From positions 83,123-147,122 of the forward strand of contig NZ_JBHUGH010000037.1 in the NCBI RefSeq assembly GCF_042681825.1: 64,000 bases of DNA. The letters run 5' to 3'. This document shows, piece after piece, positions 1 to 7,952 of the stretch; position 1 is the stretch's first letter, and every line of letters starts with the position of its first letter. The notes beneath the pieces are model-generated. The model did not search any database, had not been told where the DNA came from, and was given only the letters and a program-made list of their open reading frames with translations. Both the position numbers and the translations under genes were made by a program. The DNA comes from Halodurantibacterium flavum (GTDB lineage: Bacteria > Pseudomonadota > Alphaproteobacteria > Rhodobacterales > Rhodobacteraceae).

Positions 1-225
1 CGCAGGAATACGGTCGGGCCAGAGATGCAGGTTCGCGGGCAGGCAGGTCAGGTCAAGGTGATCCCAGCGGTTCGCGCCCTTCAGCGCGAGGATTTCCCGC
101 GCAAGCGCGCCGCAGGCGATCAGCAGGACAGTCCCGCCACCCGTCGCGGACAGGCCGGCCTCTGTAAGCTGCTCATCGGACGGAAGCGCGCCGGGGGGTA
201 CGCCCTGGGGGTGCAGGTCAGTCAT
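1..225 (-). CDS. DUF1638 domain protein, N-terminal part (cut by window edge)
   Basis: Only the first 75 codons are present; the gene continues beyond base 1. The reading frame begins at the ATG at 225 and contains LLIACGALAREILALKG followed by WDHLDLTCLPANLH, which is the conserved N-terminal block of DUF1638 proteins. The start overlaps the stop of the preceding small membrane gene in an ATGA, implying translational coupling. In Rhodobacteraceae DUF1638 genes sit beside corrinoid methyltransferase genes. As I recall, mutant-fitness work in Phaeobacter and Dinoroseobacter tied a DUF1638 gene to methionine synthesis by split MetH. The biochemical role is unknown; assisting corrinoid protein activity is an inference from context. 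Confidence 0.8.
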   Translation of the reverse strand, partial: MTDLHPQGVPPGALPSDEQLTEAGLSATGGGTVLLIACGALAREILALKGANRWDHLDLTCLPANLHLWPDRIPA

Positions 226-392
226 TTCCATCGCCTGCCTGCGACAAACGCCCCGGCCGCCGCCAGCAGAAGGGCGAGGGGAAGCGCCGGTTCAACCGCG
301 GAACCGGGCACGATGAGGCTCGCCGCTAGGATGGTCAGCCCCGCCGCACCGATCACGCCGGCAAGGAGAATGGCAAAGCGGGCAGGGGGCAT
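222..392 (-). CDS. small two-helix membrane protein in the split-MetH operon
   Basis: A 56-residue protein made almost entirely of two hydrophobic segments (about residues 5-25 and 32-50) joined by a short linker, ending in RRWK. The ATG at 392 is preferred over an upstream in-frame ATG at 467 because an AAAGG sits 7 bases before it. Its stop overlaps the start of the DUF1638 gene (ATGA). It lies 132 bases downstream of the corrinoid protein gene on the same strand, so it is probably cotranscribed. I do not recognise the family; it could equally be a weakly conserved small ORF. Confidence 0.5.
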   Translation of the reverse strand: MPPARFAILLAGVIGAAGLTILAASLIVPGSAVEPALPLALLLAAAGAFVAGRRWK

Positions 393-524
393 GGGCAGAC
401 CTTTCGCGGGATGTTCCGTGATGGCCTTTATATCGGGACGAAGGGCGACCCTGTGAAGGGTCGTCACAATATCCGAACGCAGGACGACCCCGAAAAGGAT
501 CGCCCCGGCATCACATGGGATCGG

Positions 525-1232
525 TTACGCGCCGGCATCCATCTGGTTGTGTTTGCGCGCGATGAACTGCTTGGCGGTTTCGACCGCCACGGCCGCGTCG
601 CGGCAATAGGCGTCGGCGCCGATGGCGCGGCCGAATTCCTCGTTCAGGGGGGCGCCGCCCACCAGCACGATATAGTCGTCGCGGATGCCCTTTTCCTTCA
701 TCGTGTCGATCACGACCTTCATGTAGGGCATGGTGGTGGTCAGCAGCGCCGACATGCCGAGGATATCGGCCTTCTCGCGCTCCAGCGCCTCCAGATAGGT
801 TTCGACGGGGTTGTTGATGCCCAGATCGACGATCTCGAAGCCCGCGCCCTCCATCATCATGCCGACGAGGTTCTTGCCGATGTCGTGGATGTCACCCTTG
901 ACGGTGCCGATCACCATCTTGCCAACGCGCGGCGCGCCGGTCTCGACCAGCAAGGGCTTGAGGATGGACATGCCGCCCTTCATCGCATTGGCCGCCAGCA
1001 GGACCTCGGGGACGAACAGGATGCCGTCGCGGAAGTCGTTGCCGACGATCGTCATGCCGGCGACCAGGGCCTCGGTCAGGATGCGATAGGGCGTCCAGCC
1101 CCGGTCGAGCAGGATGTGAACCGCCTCTTCGATCTCTTCCTTGAGCCCGTCATAGAGGTCGTCATACATCTGCAGGACAAGATCCTCATCCGACAGTTCG
1201 GACAGGATGATCTCTTCGTCGTCATTGGCCAT
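525..1232 (-). CDS. corrinoid (B12-binding) methyltransferase protein, cobalamin subunit of split methionine synthase
   Basis: A 235-residue protein with the two-domain layout of MtbC/MetH cobalamin modules: a helical cap domain (about 15-95) and a Rossmann-like B12-binding domain (about 103-225). The cobalt-ligand motif DxHxxG is present as GDIHDIGKN with His116, and the later GG of VLVGGAPLNEEFG fits the nucleotide-loop binding region. The start at 1232 has a GGGGA element upstream; longer in-frame extensions to 1625 lack family similarity. It carries a methyl group between a folate methyltransferase and homocysteine. It lies directly downstream of the homocysteine-binding subunit, consistent with a MetH split into separate polypeptides. 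The folate-binding subunit is not in the window. Confidence 0.88.
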   Translation of the reverse strand: MANDDEEIILSELSDEDLVLQMYDDLYDGLKEEIEEAVHILLDRGWTPYRILTEALVAGMTIVGNDFRDGILFVPEVLLAANAMKGGMSILKPLLVETGAPRVGKMVIGTVKGDIHDIGKNLVGMMMEGAGFEIVDLGINNPVETYLEALEREKADILGMSALLTTTMPYMKVVIDTMKEKGIRDDYIVLVGGAPLNEEFGRAIGADAYCRDAAVAVETAKQFIARKHNQMDAGA

Positions 1233-1401
1233 TTCGCATTCCCCAGCTTTCTGGCGTGTCCCCACGCCTGACCATCCCCTGAAGGCATCCATGAGGCCAA
1301 AGGCCGCGGCAGACTGCGACGATTGCGACGCGCGACCCGCCTGAACCGACCTCAGCCGCGAAGGCGGCACCAGACCCCAGCCGCACCGGTGGCACCAGAG
1401 G

Positions 1402-2412
1402 TCAGCCGCGCCGGCGGCGGCGCGTGCGGGTTTCCTCGGGGGTGTCGCCGGTGCCGTCGCTGGCCGAAGAGAAGGGCCCGAGCTGCGCCGTGATCTGGTC
1501 GAGCGTCGGGCGCGGCCCCTGAGGACGAGTTTCGAGCGCTGCCCGCATCGCGCGCAGATGCTCGGGCATCGTGCCGCAGCAGCCGCCGATGATCCGCGCC
1601 CCCGCATCGCGGACCAGCACCGCATATTCCGCCATCAGCGCCGGTGTGCCGTCGTAGTGGATATGTCCGTCGTGGTATTTCGGGATGCCGGCATTGCCCT
1701 TGGCGATCACCGGGTGTTCGGTTCCCTGCGCGGCAAAGCCCAGCACGGTGCGGACCAGATCGGATGCGCCCACGCCGCAATTCGCGCCGAAGGCGAGCGG
1801 CGGGTAGGGCAGTTTCTCGACCAGATCGGCCAGCTTGGCCGAGGTGATGCCCATCATCGTGCGCCCGGCGGTATCAAAGCTCATGGTGCCGCACCAGGGC
1901 ATCCCGGCCAGCCGTGCGGCCTCGGCCGCGGCGCGGAATTCCTCGGCCGCGGAAATGGTCTCGACCCACAGCACATCGGCGCCGCCGGCCTTCAGACCTT
2001 CGGCCTGTTCGTGGAACATCTCGACGGCGAGCTCATGGGTCAGCGACCCCATCGGGGCCATGATCTCGCCGGTCGGGCCCACCGACCCCGCGACGACCAC
2101 GGGCCGGCCTGCGGCATCCGCGATCTCGCGTCCCAGCGAGGCAGCGATTCGATTGAGTTCATGCACCCGGCCCTCGGCCTGATGCAGTTTCAGCCGGCTC
2201 GCATTGCCGCCAAAGCTGTTGGTGAGGAAGATGTCCGAGCCGGCCTCGACCGACCCCCGGTAAAGCGCGCGGATCTTGTCCGGTTCCGTCACGTTCCAGA
2301 GCTCGGGCGCGTCACCTGACGAGAGGCCCATGTTGAACAGGTTGGTTCCGGTCGCGCCATCGGCAAGCAGCCAGTCGCGCTGTTCCAAGAGCCGGGAAAG
2401 TGCGTCGCCCAT
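1402..2412 (-). CDS. homocysteine S-methyltransferase family protein (zinc, homocysteine-binding subunit of split methionine synthase)
   Basis: A 336-residue barrel protein of the homocysteine S-methyltransferase family, starting at an ATG with AAGGGG upstream. LADGATGTNL near residue 17 is the usual N-terminal motif. The zinc ligands are Cys212 in GANCG and Cys278/Cys279 in GGCCG. The Arg-rich C-terminal tail is low complexity. Such proteins are often named betaine-homocysteine methyltransferase, but here the partner is the corrinoid protein gene 169 bases downstream, which argues for methyl transfer from methylcobalamin to homocysteine as in a split MetH. Betaine as direct donor cannot be excluded from sequence alone. 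The leader contains tandem hairpin repeats described separately. Confidence 0.88.
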   Translation of the reverse strand: MGDALSRLLEQRDWLLADGATGTNLFNMGLSSGDAPELWNVTEPDKIRALYRGSVEAGSDIFLTNSFGGNASRLKLHQAEGRVHELNRIAASLGREIADAAGRPVVVAGSVGPTGEIMAPMGSLTHELAVEMFHEQAEGLKAGGADVLWVETISAAEEFRAAAEAARLAGMPWCGTMSFDTAGRTMMGITSAKLADLVEKLPYPPLAFGANCGVGASDLVRTVLGFAAQGTEHPVIAKGNAGIPKYHDGHIHYDGTPALMAEYAVLVRDAGARIIGGCCGTMPEHLRAMRAALETRPQGPRPTLDQITAQLGPFSSASDGTGDTPEETRTRRRRRG

Positions 2413-2438
2413 CGAAAGGCCCCTTCAGATACCAAAGG

Positions 2439-2516
2439 GGCGGCATGGCTGCCGCCCGTTGCGTCTGGCCTCAGCGCCAGCCTTTGCCGCCTGGCTTCGC
2501 CGCCAGCCCTTGCCGC
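2439..2516 (-). promoter_or_regulatory. hairpin-rich leader of the split-MetH operon with a 26-base imperfect tandem repeat
   Basis: Upstream of the homocysteine methyltransferase start, two neighbouring 26-base units (2465-2490 and 2491-2516) are near copies. In each, CTGGC and GCCAG flank a 6-base loop and can form a hairpin, although bases in the loop differ. A third stem, GGCGGCA/TGCCGCC, lies at 2439-2456, close to the start codon. The arrangement suggests a structured mRNA leader. It does not match the SAM-II, SAH or cobalamin riboswitch consensus as far as I can judge by eye. Confidence 0.4.
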
Positions 2517-2573
2517 AGTCTCTGCCACAAGGGTTAACCTGAGGCAAATTCATATCCGGCATAATCTTCATGA

Positions 2574-2593
2574 GGCTCGTTCATGAACGAGCC
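2574..2593. promoter_or_regulatory. perfect 20-base palindrome between zeta inhibitor and methyltransferase genes
   Basis: GGCTCGTTCATGAACGAGCC is its own reverse complement. It lies 22 bases after the stop of the DUF1476 gene and about 160 bases before the methyltransferase start, both on minus. No T-run follows on either strand, so it is either a weak terminator hairpin or an operator for a dimeric regulator of the methionine operon. Confidence 0.4.
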
Positions 2594-2615
2594 CCCGAGA
2601 ATGCGACCACGGGGG

Positions 2616-2927
2616 TCATTCCGTGGCCAGTTGCCCCTTTGCCTCGATCAGCGCCGCTGCAAGGCGGGTACGGATATCGGCCTCGGTCGCCTTGTCGCCC
2701 AGATCGGCCGAAAGCTTGCGGATCACGTCTTCATGCCCCGCCTCCTCGAAATCGGCGCGCACGACCTCCATCGCATAGGCATCCGCGTCGGCGCCCGATT
2801 TGCCCAGAAGCCCCGCCGCCCAGAGACCGACGATCTTGTTGCGCCGCGCCACGGCCTTGAAGGCCATTTCCTCGTCATGGGCAAATTTGGCTTCGAATGC
2901 GCGTTCACGTTCGTCGAAGGTGGACAT
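2616..2927 (-). CDS. ATP synthase F1 inhibitor subunit zeta (DUF1476)
   Basis: A 103-residue helical protein beginning MSTFDERERAFEAKFAHDEE, the DUF1476 signature. In Paracoccus denitrificans this family is the zeta subunit, which blocks ATP hydrolysis by F1FO-ATP synthase through its N-terminal helix. The conserved core RRNKIVGLWAAGLLGK and VRADFEEAGHEDV is intact, as is the charged N-terminal inhibitory region. It is a monocistronic minus gene divergent from purC, the usual Rhodobacteraceae arrangement. The family assignment is firm; whether it inhibits this organism's ATPase strongly is not readable from sequence, since related species differ in this. Confidence 0.9.
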   Translation of the reverse strand: MSTFDERERAFEAKFAHDEEMAFKAVARRNKIVGLWAAGLLGKSGADADAYAMEVVRADFEEAGHEDVIRKLSADLGDKATEADIRTRLAAALIEAKGQLATE

Positions 2928-3072
2928 CGGCCGCTCCTTGTTGTCGATATGGTCGGAATATGGCCTTGGCCGCGCGGCGCCGCAAGGGTTCTGCGTCCTT
3001 GCGGCATTGGGCCGCTTGGCCTATAGGGATCGCAAACGCGCGCCGCTTGGCGCCGATACCTCCGGAGTTCCC

Positions 3073-3837
3073 ATGGCACCACGTCGCACCAAAGTTTACG
3101 AGGGCAAGGCGAAGATCCTCTACGAGGGCCCCGAGCCGGGTACGCTCATCCAGTATTTCAAGGACGACGCCACCGCCTTCAATGCGCAGAAGAAAGACGT
3201 GATCGACGGCAAGGGCGTGCTGAACAACCGGCTGTCGGAATTCTTCATGTCGGGGCTGAACGCGATCGGGGTTCCGACGCATTTCATCCGTCGCCTGAAC
3301 ATGCGCGAACAGCTCATCCGCTCGGTCGAGATGATTCCCCTTGAGGTGGTCGTGCGCAACTTTGCCGCCGGATCGCTGTCGAAGCGTCTGGGTCTGGAAG
3401 AAGGCACGCCGCTGCCGCGCCCGATCGTCGAGTTCTATTACAAGGACGATGCCCTGGGCGACCCGATGGTGTCCGAGGAACACATCATCGCCTTCGGCTG
3501 GGCCAGCCAGCAGGATCTCGACGACATGGTGGCGCTGGGTCTGCGCGTGAACGACTTCATGTCGGGCGTGATGATGGGCGTCGGTATCCGTCTGGTCGAT
3601 TTCAAGATCGAGATCGGCCGGATCTGGGAAAACGACTATCAGCGCCTTGTTGTCGCGGACGAGATCAGCCCTGACAGTTGCCGCCTGTGGGATATCGAGA
3701 CGGGACGCAAGCTCGACAAGGACGTGTTCCGCCGCGATCTTGGCAACCTCGCCGATGCCTATACCGAGGTCGCCCGGCGGCTTGGCGTCCTGCCGCGCAA
3801 CGCGACGAATGTCAGCAAGCCCACCCTGATCAACTGA
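3073..3837 (+). CDS. purC: phosphoribosylaminoimidazole-succinocarboxamide synthase (SAICAR synthetase)
   Basis: Ligates aspartate to CAIR with ATP to give SAICAR in purine biosynthesis. The 254-residue product opens with KVYEGKAKILYEG, the family N-terminal ATP-binding motif, and contains PLEVVVRNFAAGS and LVDFKIEIGR, typical substrate-binding blocks. Length is normal for bacterial PurC. I take the ATG at 3073 because homology begins immediately after it; upstream codons show no similarity. It is followed 9 bases later by purS and then purQ, giving a purC-purS-purQ operon. purL is not in this window. Confidence 0.97.
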   Translation: MAPRRTKVYEGKAKILYEGPEPGTLIQYFKDDATAFNAQKKDVIDGKGVLNNRLSEFFMSGLNAIGVPTHFIRRLNMREQLIRSVEMIPLEVVVRNFAAGSLSKRLGLEEGTPLPRPIVEFYYKDDALGDPMVSEEHIIAFGWASQQDLDDMVALGLRVNDFMSGVMMGVGIRLVDFKIEIGRIWENDYQRLVVADEISPDSCRLWDIETGRKLDKDVFRRDLGNLADAYTEVARRLGVLPRNATNVSKPTLIN

Positions 3838-3846
3838 GAGGCCCCC

Positions 3847-4098
3847 ATGTCGCAGAAGATGAAGGCACGCGTGCATGTCATGCTCAAGGACGGGGTCCTC
3901 GACCCGCAGGGCGAGGCTGTGCGCCACGCGCTCGGCACGCTCGGCTTTGCCGGTGTGGAAGGCGTGCGTCAGGGCAAGGTGATCGAGCTTGACCTGATCG
4001 CCGGCGACATCGCCAGCGCCGAGGCCGAGGTGCGGGCGATGTGCGAAAAGCTGCTCGCCAACACCGTGATCGAGAAATACACGGTCGAGATCGCCTGA
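3847..4098 (+). CDS. purS: phosphoribosylformylglycinamidine synthase subunit PurS
   Basis: An 83-residue small subunit of FGAM synthase, needed to assemble PurL and PurQ and to pass ammonia between them. The sequence has the family pattern of an N-terminal strand (KARVHVMLKDGVLDPQGEAV) followed by GFAGVEGVRQGKVIEL and a C-terminal NTVIEKYTVEI. An AGAGG lies upstream of the ATG. It sits between purC and purQ with short spacers, so cotranslation in an operon is expected. Confidence 0.95.
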   Translation: MSQKMKARVHVMLKDGVLDPQGEAVRHALGTLGFAGVEGVRQGKVIELDLIAGDIASAEAEVRAMCEKLLANTVIEKYTVEIA

Positions 4099-4123
4099 TC
4101 CGACCCGCTGCAAGGGGCCGCCC

Positions 4124-4792
4124 ATGAAAGCCGCTGTCATCACTTTTCCCGGCTCGAACTGCGACCGCGATCTGGCCGTGGCGCTGGAAAAATCGGGGGC
4201 CGAGGTCGTGCGGATCTGGCACAAGGACACCGATCTGCCGGGCGGACTGGACCTTGTGGCGGTGCCGGGCGGGTTTTCCTTTGGCGACTATCTGCGCTGC
4301 GGCGCGATCGCGGCCCGTTCGCCCATCGCGCCCGCGGTCGTTGCCCATGCGGAACGGGGCGGTTTCGTGCTGGGCATCTGTAACGGCTTTCAGATCCTGA
4401 CGGAAACCGGGCTTCTGCCGGGCGCGCTGATGCGCAACGCGGGCTTGAAATTCGTCTGCAAGCCGGTCGCGCTGCGCATTGCCACCTCTGACAGCCCCTA
4501 TACGTCGGGCTGGGCTGCGGGCGACACGGCGGTCGTTCCTGTCGCGCATCATGACGGGAACTACACCGCCGATGCCGATACGCTCGCGCGGCTGCGCGAC
4601 GAGGACCGTGTGGCCTTTACCTATGTGGATAACCCGAACGGTTCGGCGCAGGATATCGCCGGGGTCCTGTCGGAAAACCGCAGGGTTCTGGGAATGATGC
4701 CGCACCCCGAACGCGCCATCGAACCTGCGCAAGGGAGTGCCGATGGCTCGGTGCTTTTCCGCTCGCTTCTCGGGGCGCTGACCGCTGCCTGA
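4124..4792 (+). CDS. purQ: phosphoribosylformylglycinamidine synthase glutaminase subunit PurQ
   Basis: Class I glutamine amidotransferase that releases ammonia for conversion of FGAR to FGAM by PurL. The 222-residue protein carries the nucleophile Cys86 in LGICNGFQ and the His194/Glu196 pair in MMPHPERA. VPGGFSFGDYLRCG is the oxyanion-loop region typical of PurQ. Length is standard. It is the last gene of the local pur operon; the next gene, dctB-like, starts 49 bases later on the same strand but has an unrelated role. Confidence 0.96.
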   Translation: MKAAVITFPGSNCDRDLAVALEKSGAEVVRIWHKDTDLPGGLDLVAVPGGFSFGDYLRCGAIAARSPIAPAVVAHAERGGFVLGICNGFQILTETGLLPGALMRNAGLKFVCKPVALRIATSDSPYTSGWAAGDTAVVPVAHHDGNYTADADTLARLRDEDRVAFTYVDNPNGSAQDIAGVLSENRRVLGMMPHPERAIEPAQGSADGSVLFRSLLGALTAA

Positions 4793-4841
4793 CGCGCACC
4801 GCCGCTTGAGGGGGCTGCGCGCGCGGCGTATCCTGCGCGCC

Positions 4842-6614
4842 ATGACATTCCGCGACGATCTTCACGACCCGGACCGGGCCGTCCCCCCGGGGGAGAGGCT
4901 GACATGGCGCATGCGCGCCGTGATCGGGCTGCTGGTCGTTGTCGCTGTGGTCGTGATCTGGGCCACGAATATCTGGCTGACCGACCGCTTTACCGAGCCG
5001 ACCCGCAGCCGCGCGGAACTGCGTCTCGCGCTCTATTCCGGCAATGTCCAGAGCGAGCTGCAGCGGAACTCGGTCGTGCCGCTTTTGCTGTCCCGCGATC
5101 CTGAGCTGATCAACGCGCTGCGGGCCGAGGATTTTTCGCGCACCTCGCAGCGGCTGATCTCGTTCCAGTCCGAGATCGGCGCGGCGGCGATCGTGCTGCT
5201 GGACGGGTCGGGACGCACGGTGGCCGCGACGGACCGGAACCTGCTGGGCACCAACCACCGGCAGGATATCTACTTCGTGGATGCGATGCGGTCGCGCGAC
5301 ACGGTCTTTGGGGTCGCGCGCCGGGACTCGGGTGCCTATGAGTTCACCTTTGCCCGCTCGATCTATCACGAGGGCCGGGTGATCGGCGTCGTCGCGGTCG
5401 AGGTCGATCTGTTCAAATACGAACGCGCCTGGGCCGGGCTGACCGATGCGGTCGCCGTGACCGACAGCGAGGGCCGCGTGATCCTCTCGACCGAGCCGCG
5501 CTGGCGCGGCCTGCGCCTGGATGAAGCGCTGGCGGTGCGCGATGCGCCCTCGGCGATCCAGCGGGCCCTGCGCGCGCCCGCCGACTGGGGGCAGGAACGG
5601 CCCGACGCCTATCTCTCGGGTGAGGCTGTGATGCGGAACGAGGCGCGGATTCCGTTTCGCGGCTGGCGGATCGTGTCCTTCACCCGTTACGATTCTGTCC
5701 GCGAACGGGTGAACGGCGTTCTGGCGCTGGAGATCATGGGCTTTGCCATGCTCCTTGCCTTTACCTTTTACATGATGTCCCGGCGGGCCTGGTCGCAATC
5801 GGCGGTCTTTCAGCAGGAATCGGCGGAATTGCGGCGTCTGAACGCCCGGCTCCAGCGGGAAATCGCGGAACGCGAAAAGGTGCAGAAGGACCTCGCCGTA
5901 GCCGAACAGACGCTGGCGCAGTCCTCGAAGCTCGCCGCCTTGGGTGAGATGTCGGCCGCCGTGAGCCATGAGCTCAACCAGCCGCTTGCCGCGATGAAGA
6001 CCTATCTGGCGGGTGCGCGGCTCCTCTTGCAACGCAAGCGGCCCGATGAGGCGATGGCCTCGTTCCAGCGGATCGACGACCTGATCGAGCGGATGGGCGC
6101 GATCACGCGGCAGCTGAAATCCTATGCGCGCAAGGGCGGCGAGGCGTTCGAGCCGGTCGATCTGCGCGCCTGCATCTCTTCGGCGCTGGCGATGATGGAG
6201 CCGCAGTTGCGCGAACGCGAAGTCAAGATCACCCGCACCCTGCCGCGCCGCCCGGTGATGGTGATGGCGGACCGGCTGCGGCTGGAACAGGTCATCATCA
6301 ACCTTCTGCGCAACGCGCTGGATGCGACCAAGGGTGTGGCCGAACCCCATATCGACCTTCTGCTGAGCCAGGGCGAAACCGCCATTCTGGCGGTGCGCGA
6401 CAACGGTCCGGGGATCGAGGATCTGGATAATCTCTTTGAACCTTTCTACACGACCAAGAAGCCGGGCGAGGGTGTCGGTCTTGGTCTTGCGATCTCTTCC
6501 GGGATAGTAAACGATCTTGGCGGGCGGCTTACCGCGCGCAATGGTGAGGCGGGCGGGGCTGTTTTCGAGGTCCAGCTTCCCATATTGACGAGTGAGACAC
6601 AGGCAGCCGAGTGA
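4842..6614 (+). CDS. dctB: membrane sensor histidine kinase, DctB-type
   Basis: A 590-residue sensor kinase with a short cytoplasmic head, a membrane helix at about 26-47, a periplasmic double-PAS-like sensor domain (about 50-295), a second helix (about 300-320), a coiled coil, then HisKA and HATPase domains. The phospho-acceptor is His376 in SHELNQPL; the ATP lid shows the N box NLLRNALDA, DNGPGIED and GVGLGLAIS. Domain order and QPL after the His match C4-dicarboxylate sensors DctB. It is followed 6 bases later by its regulator. No dctPQM transporter is nearby, so the sensed ligand is an inference from family resemblance only. Confidence 0.8.
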   Translation: MTFRDDLHDPDRAVPPGERLTWRMRAVIGLLVVVAVVVIWATNIWLTDRFTEPTRSRAELRLALYSGNVQSELQRNSVVPLLLSRDPELINALRAEDFSRTSQRLISFQSEIGAAAIVLLDGSGRTVAATDRNLLGTNHRQDIYFVDAMRSRDTVFGVARRDSGAYEFTFARSIYHEGRVIGVVAVEVDLFKYERAWAGLTDAVAVTDSEGRVILSTEPRWRGLRLDEALAVRDAPSAIQRALRAPADWGQERPDAYLSGEAVMRNEARIPFRGWRIVSFTRYDSVRERVNGVLALEIMGFAMLLAFTFYMMSRRAWSQSAVFQQESAELRRLNARLQREIAEREKVQKDLAVAEQTLAQSSKLAALGEMSAAVSHELNQPLAAMKTYLAGARLLLQRKRPDEAMASFQRIDDLIERMGAITRQLKSYARKGGEAFEPVDLRACISSALAMMEPQLREREVKITRTLPRRPVMVMADRLRLEQVIINLLRNALDATKGVAEPHIDLLLSQGETAILAVRDNGPGIEDLDNLFEPFYTTKKPGEGVGLGLAISSGIVNDLGGRLTARNGEAGGAVFEVQLPILTSETQAAE

Positions 6615-6620
6615 GGAAAT

Positions 6621-7952
6621 ATGGCCCGTTCCATGAAAGTGGCGATTGTCGATGACGAACAGGATATGCGGCAGTCGATCAGCCAATGGCTGGCGCTTTC
6701 GGGTTTCGACACCGAAACCTATCCTTCCGCCGAGGATGCGCTGAAGGCGCTCGGGCCGGAATATCCCGGCGTGGTCGTCTCGGACATCAAGATGCCCGGG
6801 ATGGACGGGATGGCCTTTCTCAAAAGGCTGATGAGCATGGACAGCGGCCTGCCGGTCATCATGATCACCGGGCATGGCGATGTGCCGATGGCGGTCGAGG
6901 CGATGCGGATCGGCGCCTACGACTTTCTGGAAAAGCCCTTCAACCCCGACCGGATGACCGAGCTTGCCAAGCGCGCCACCCAGGTTCGGCGGCTGACGCT
7001 CGACAACCGTGCCCTGCGGCGCGAGTTGTCGGACGGCTCTGTCCTGATGAAAAAGCTGATCGGGACCTCGCCGGTGATGGAGCGCCTGCGCGAGGATATC
7101 CTCGATCTCGGTCAGGCGGACGGCCATGTGCTGATCGACGGCGAGACCGGCACCGGCAAGACGCTGGTGGCCCATGCGCTGCACGCCGTGGGGCCGCGGG
7201 CGGGCAAGAAGTTCACCGTGATCTCCTGCGGGGCCTATGCCGAGGATGTGCTTGCCGCCAAGCTCTTTGGTCCGACCGAAGAGGGCGACGGCCTGCCCCT
7301 GGTCGAAGAGGCGCGGGGCGGAACCCTTTGTCTTGAGGACGTGGAGGCGCTGAGCCAGTCGCTTCAGGCGCGGCTTCTGACCTTCATCAACGATCAGGGC
7401 GCGCCGGCCGAAACCCGGATCGTCGCGATCTGCAACGAACATGCACCGGACAAGACGGTCGAGGATGCGCTGCGCCCCGATCTCTATTACCGGCTCGCCG
7501 CGCTCAAGATCACCCTGCCGCCCCTGCGGATGCGGGGTGAGGACATCCTGACGCTCTTCACCCGCTATTCCGAGCAGTTTTCCGAGGAATATGGCTGCGA
7601 CGCGCCCGAGGTGACGGCGCAGGAGGCCGCCCAGCTCTTGCAGGCGCCCTGGCCGGGGAACGTGCGCCAGCTGATCAACATCGCCGAACGGGCGGTCTTG
7701 CAGAACCGGCGCGGGTCGGGGTCGATTGCCTCGCTCCTGATGGCGGATAACGAGGCCGCGGGCCCGGCGCTGACGACCGAGGGCAAGCCGCTCAAGGAAT
7801 ATGTCGAGGCGTTCGAGCGGATGCTGATCGACAACACGATGCGTCGCCACAAGGGCCAGATCACGGCGGTGATGGACGAACTTTGCCTGCCGCGCCGGAC
7901 CCTGAACGAAAAGATGGCGAAGTACGGGCTGTCGCGCGGCGACTACCTCTGA
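6621..7952 (+). CDS. dctD: NtrC-family response regulator, DctD-type, lacking the GAFTGA loop
   Basis: A 443-residue regulator with a receiver domain (1-120, Asp55 in VVSDIKMPGMDG), an AAA+ domain (about 145-375) and a C-terminal Fis-type helix-turn-helix (about 395-440). Walker A is GETGTGKT and the sensor II region WPGNVRQL is intact. The stretch where sigma-54 activators carry GAFTGA reads KLFGPTEEGDGLPLVEEA, so the loop that contacts sigma-54 is absent, and Walker B is altered to GGTLCLEDVEA. The start has GAGGAAAT upstream. It probably acts with DctB, but may not activate sigma-54 promoters; Rhodobacter NtrC is a precedent for a family member working with sigma-70. Confidence 0.82.
   Translation: MARSMKVAIVDDEQDMRQSISQWLALSGFDTETYPSAEDALKALGPEYPGVVVSDIKMPGMDGMAFLKRLMSMDSGLPVIMITGHGDVPMAVEAMRIGAYDFLEKPFNPDRMTELAKRATQVRRLTLDNRALRRELSDGSVLMKKLIGTSPVMERLREDILDLGQADGHVLIDGETGTGKTLVAHALHAVGPRAGKKFTVISCGAYAEDVLAAKLFGPTEEGDGLPLVEEARGGTLCLEDVEALSQSLQARLLTFINDQGAPAETRIVAICNEHAPDKTVEDALRPDLYYRLAALKITLPPLRMRGEDILTLFTRYSEQFSEEYGCDAPEVTAQEAAQLLQAPWPGNVRQLINIAERAVLQNRRGSGSIASLLMADNEAAGPALTTEGKPLKEYVEAFERMLIDNTMRRHKGQITAVMDELCLPRRTLNEKMAKYGLSRGDYL

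Noticed and set aside
1402..2412. Naming this gene betaine-homocysteine methyltransferase
   Set aside because: The partner corrinoid gene and DUF1638 point to methylcobalamin as donor; betaine use has no support in the sequence.
2413..2615. SAM-II, SAH or cobalamin riboswitch upstream of the methionine operon
   Set aside because: No recognisable consensus core or pseudoknot elements could be found by eye, only tandem hairpins.
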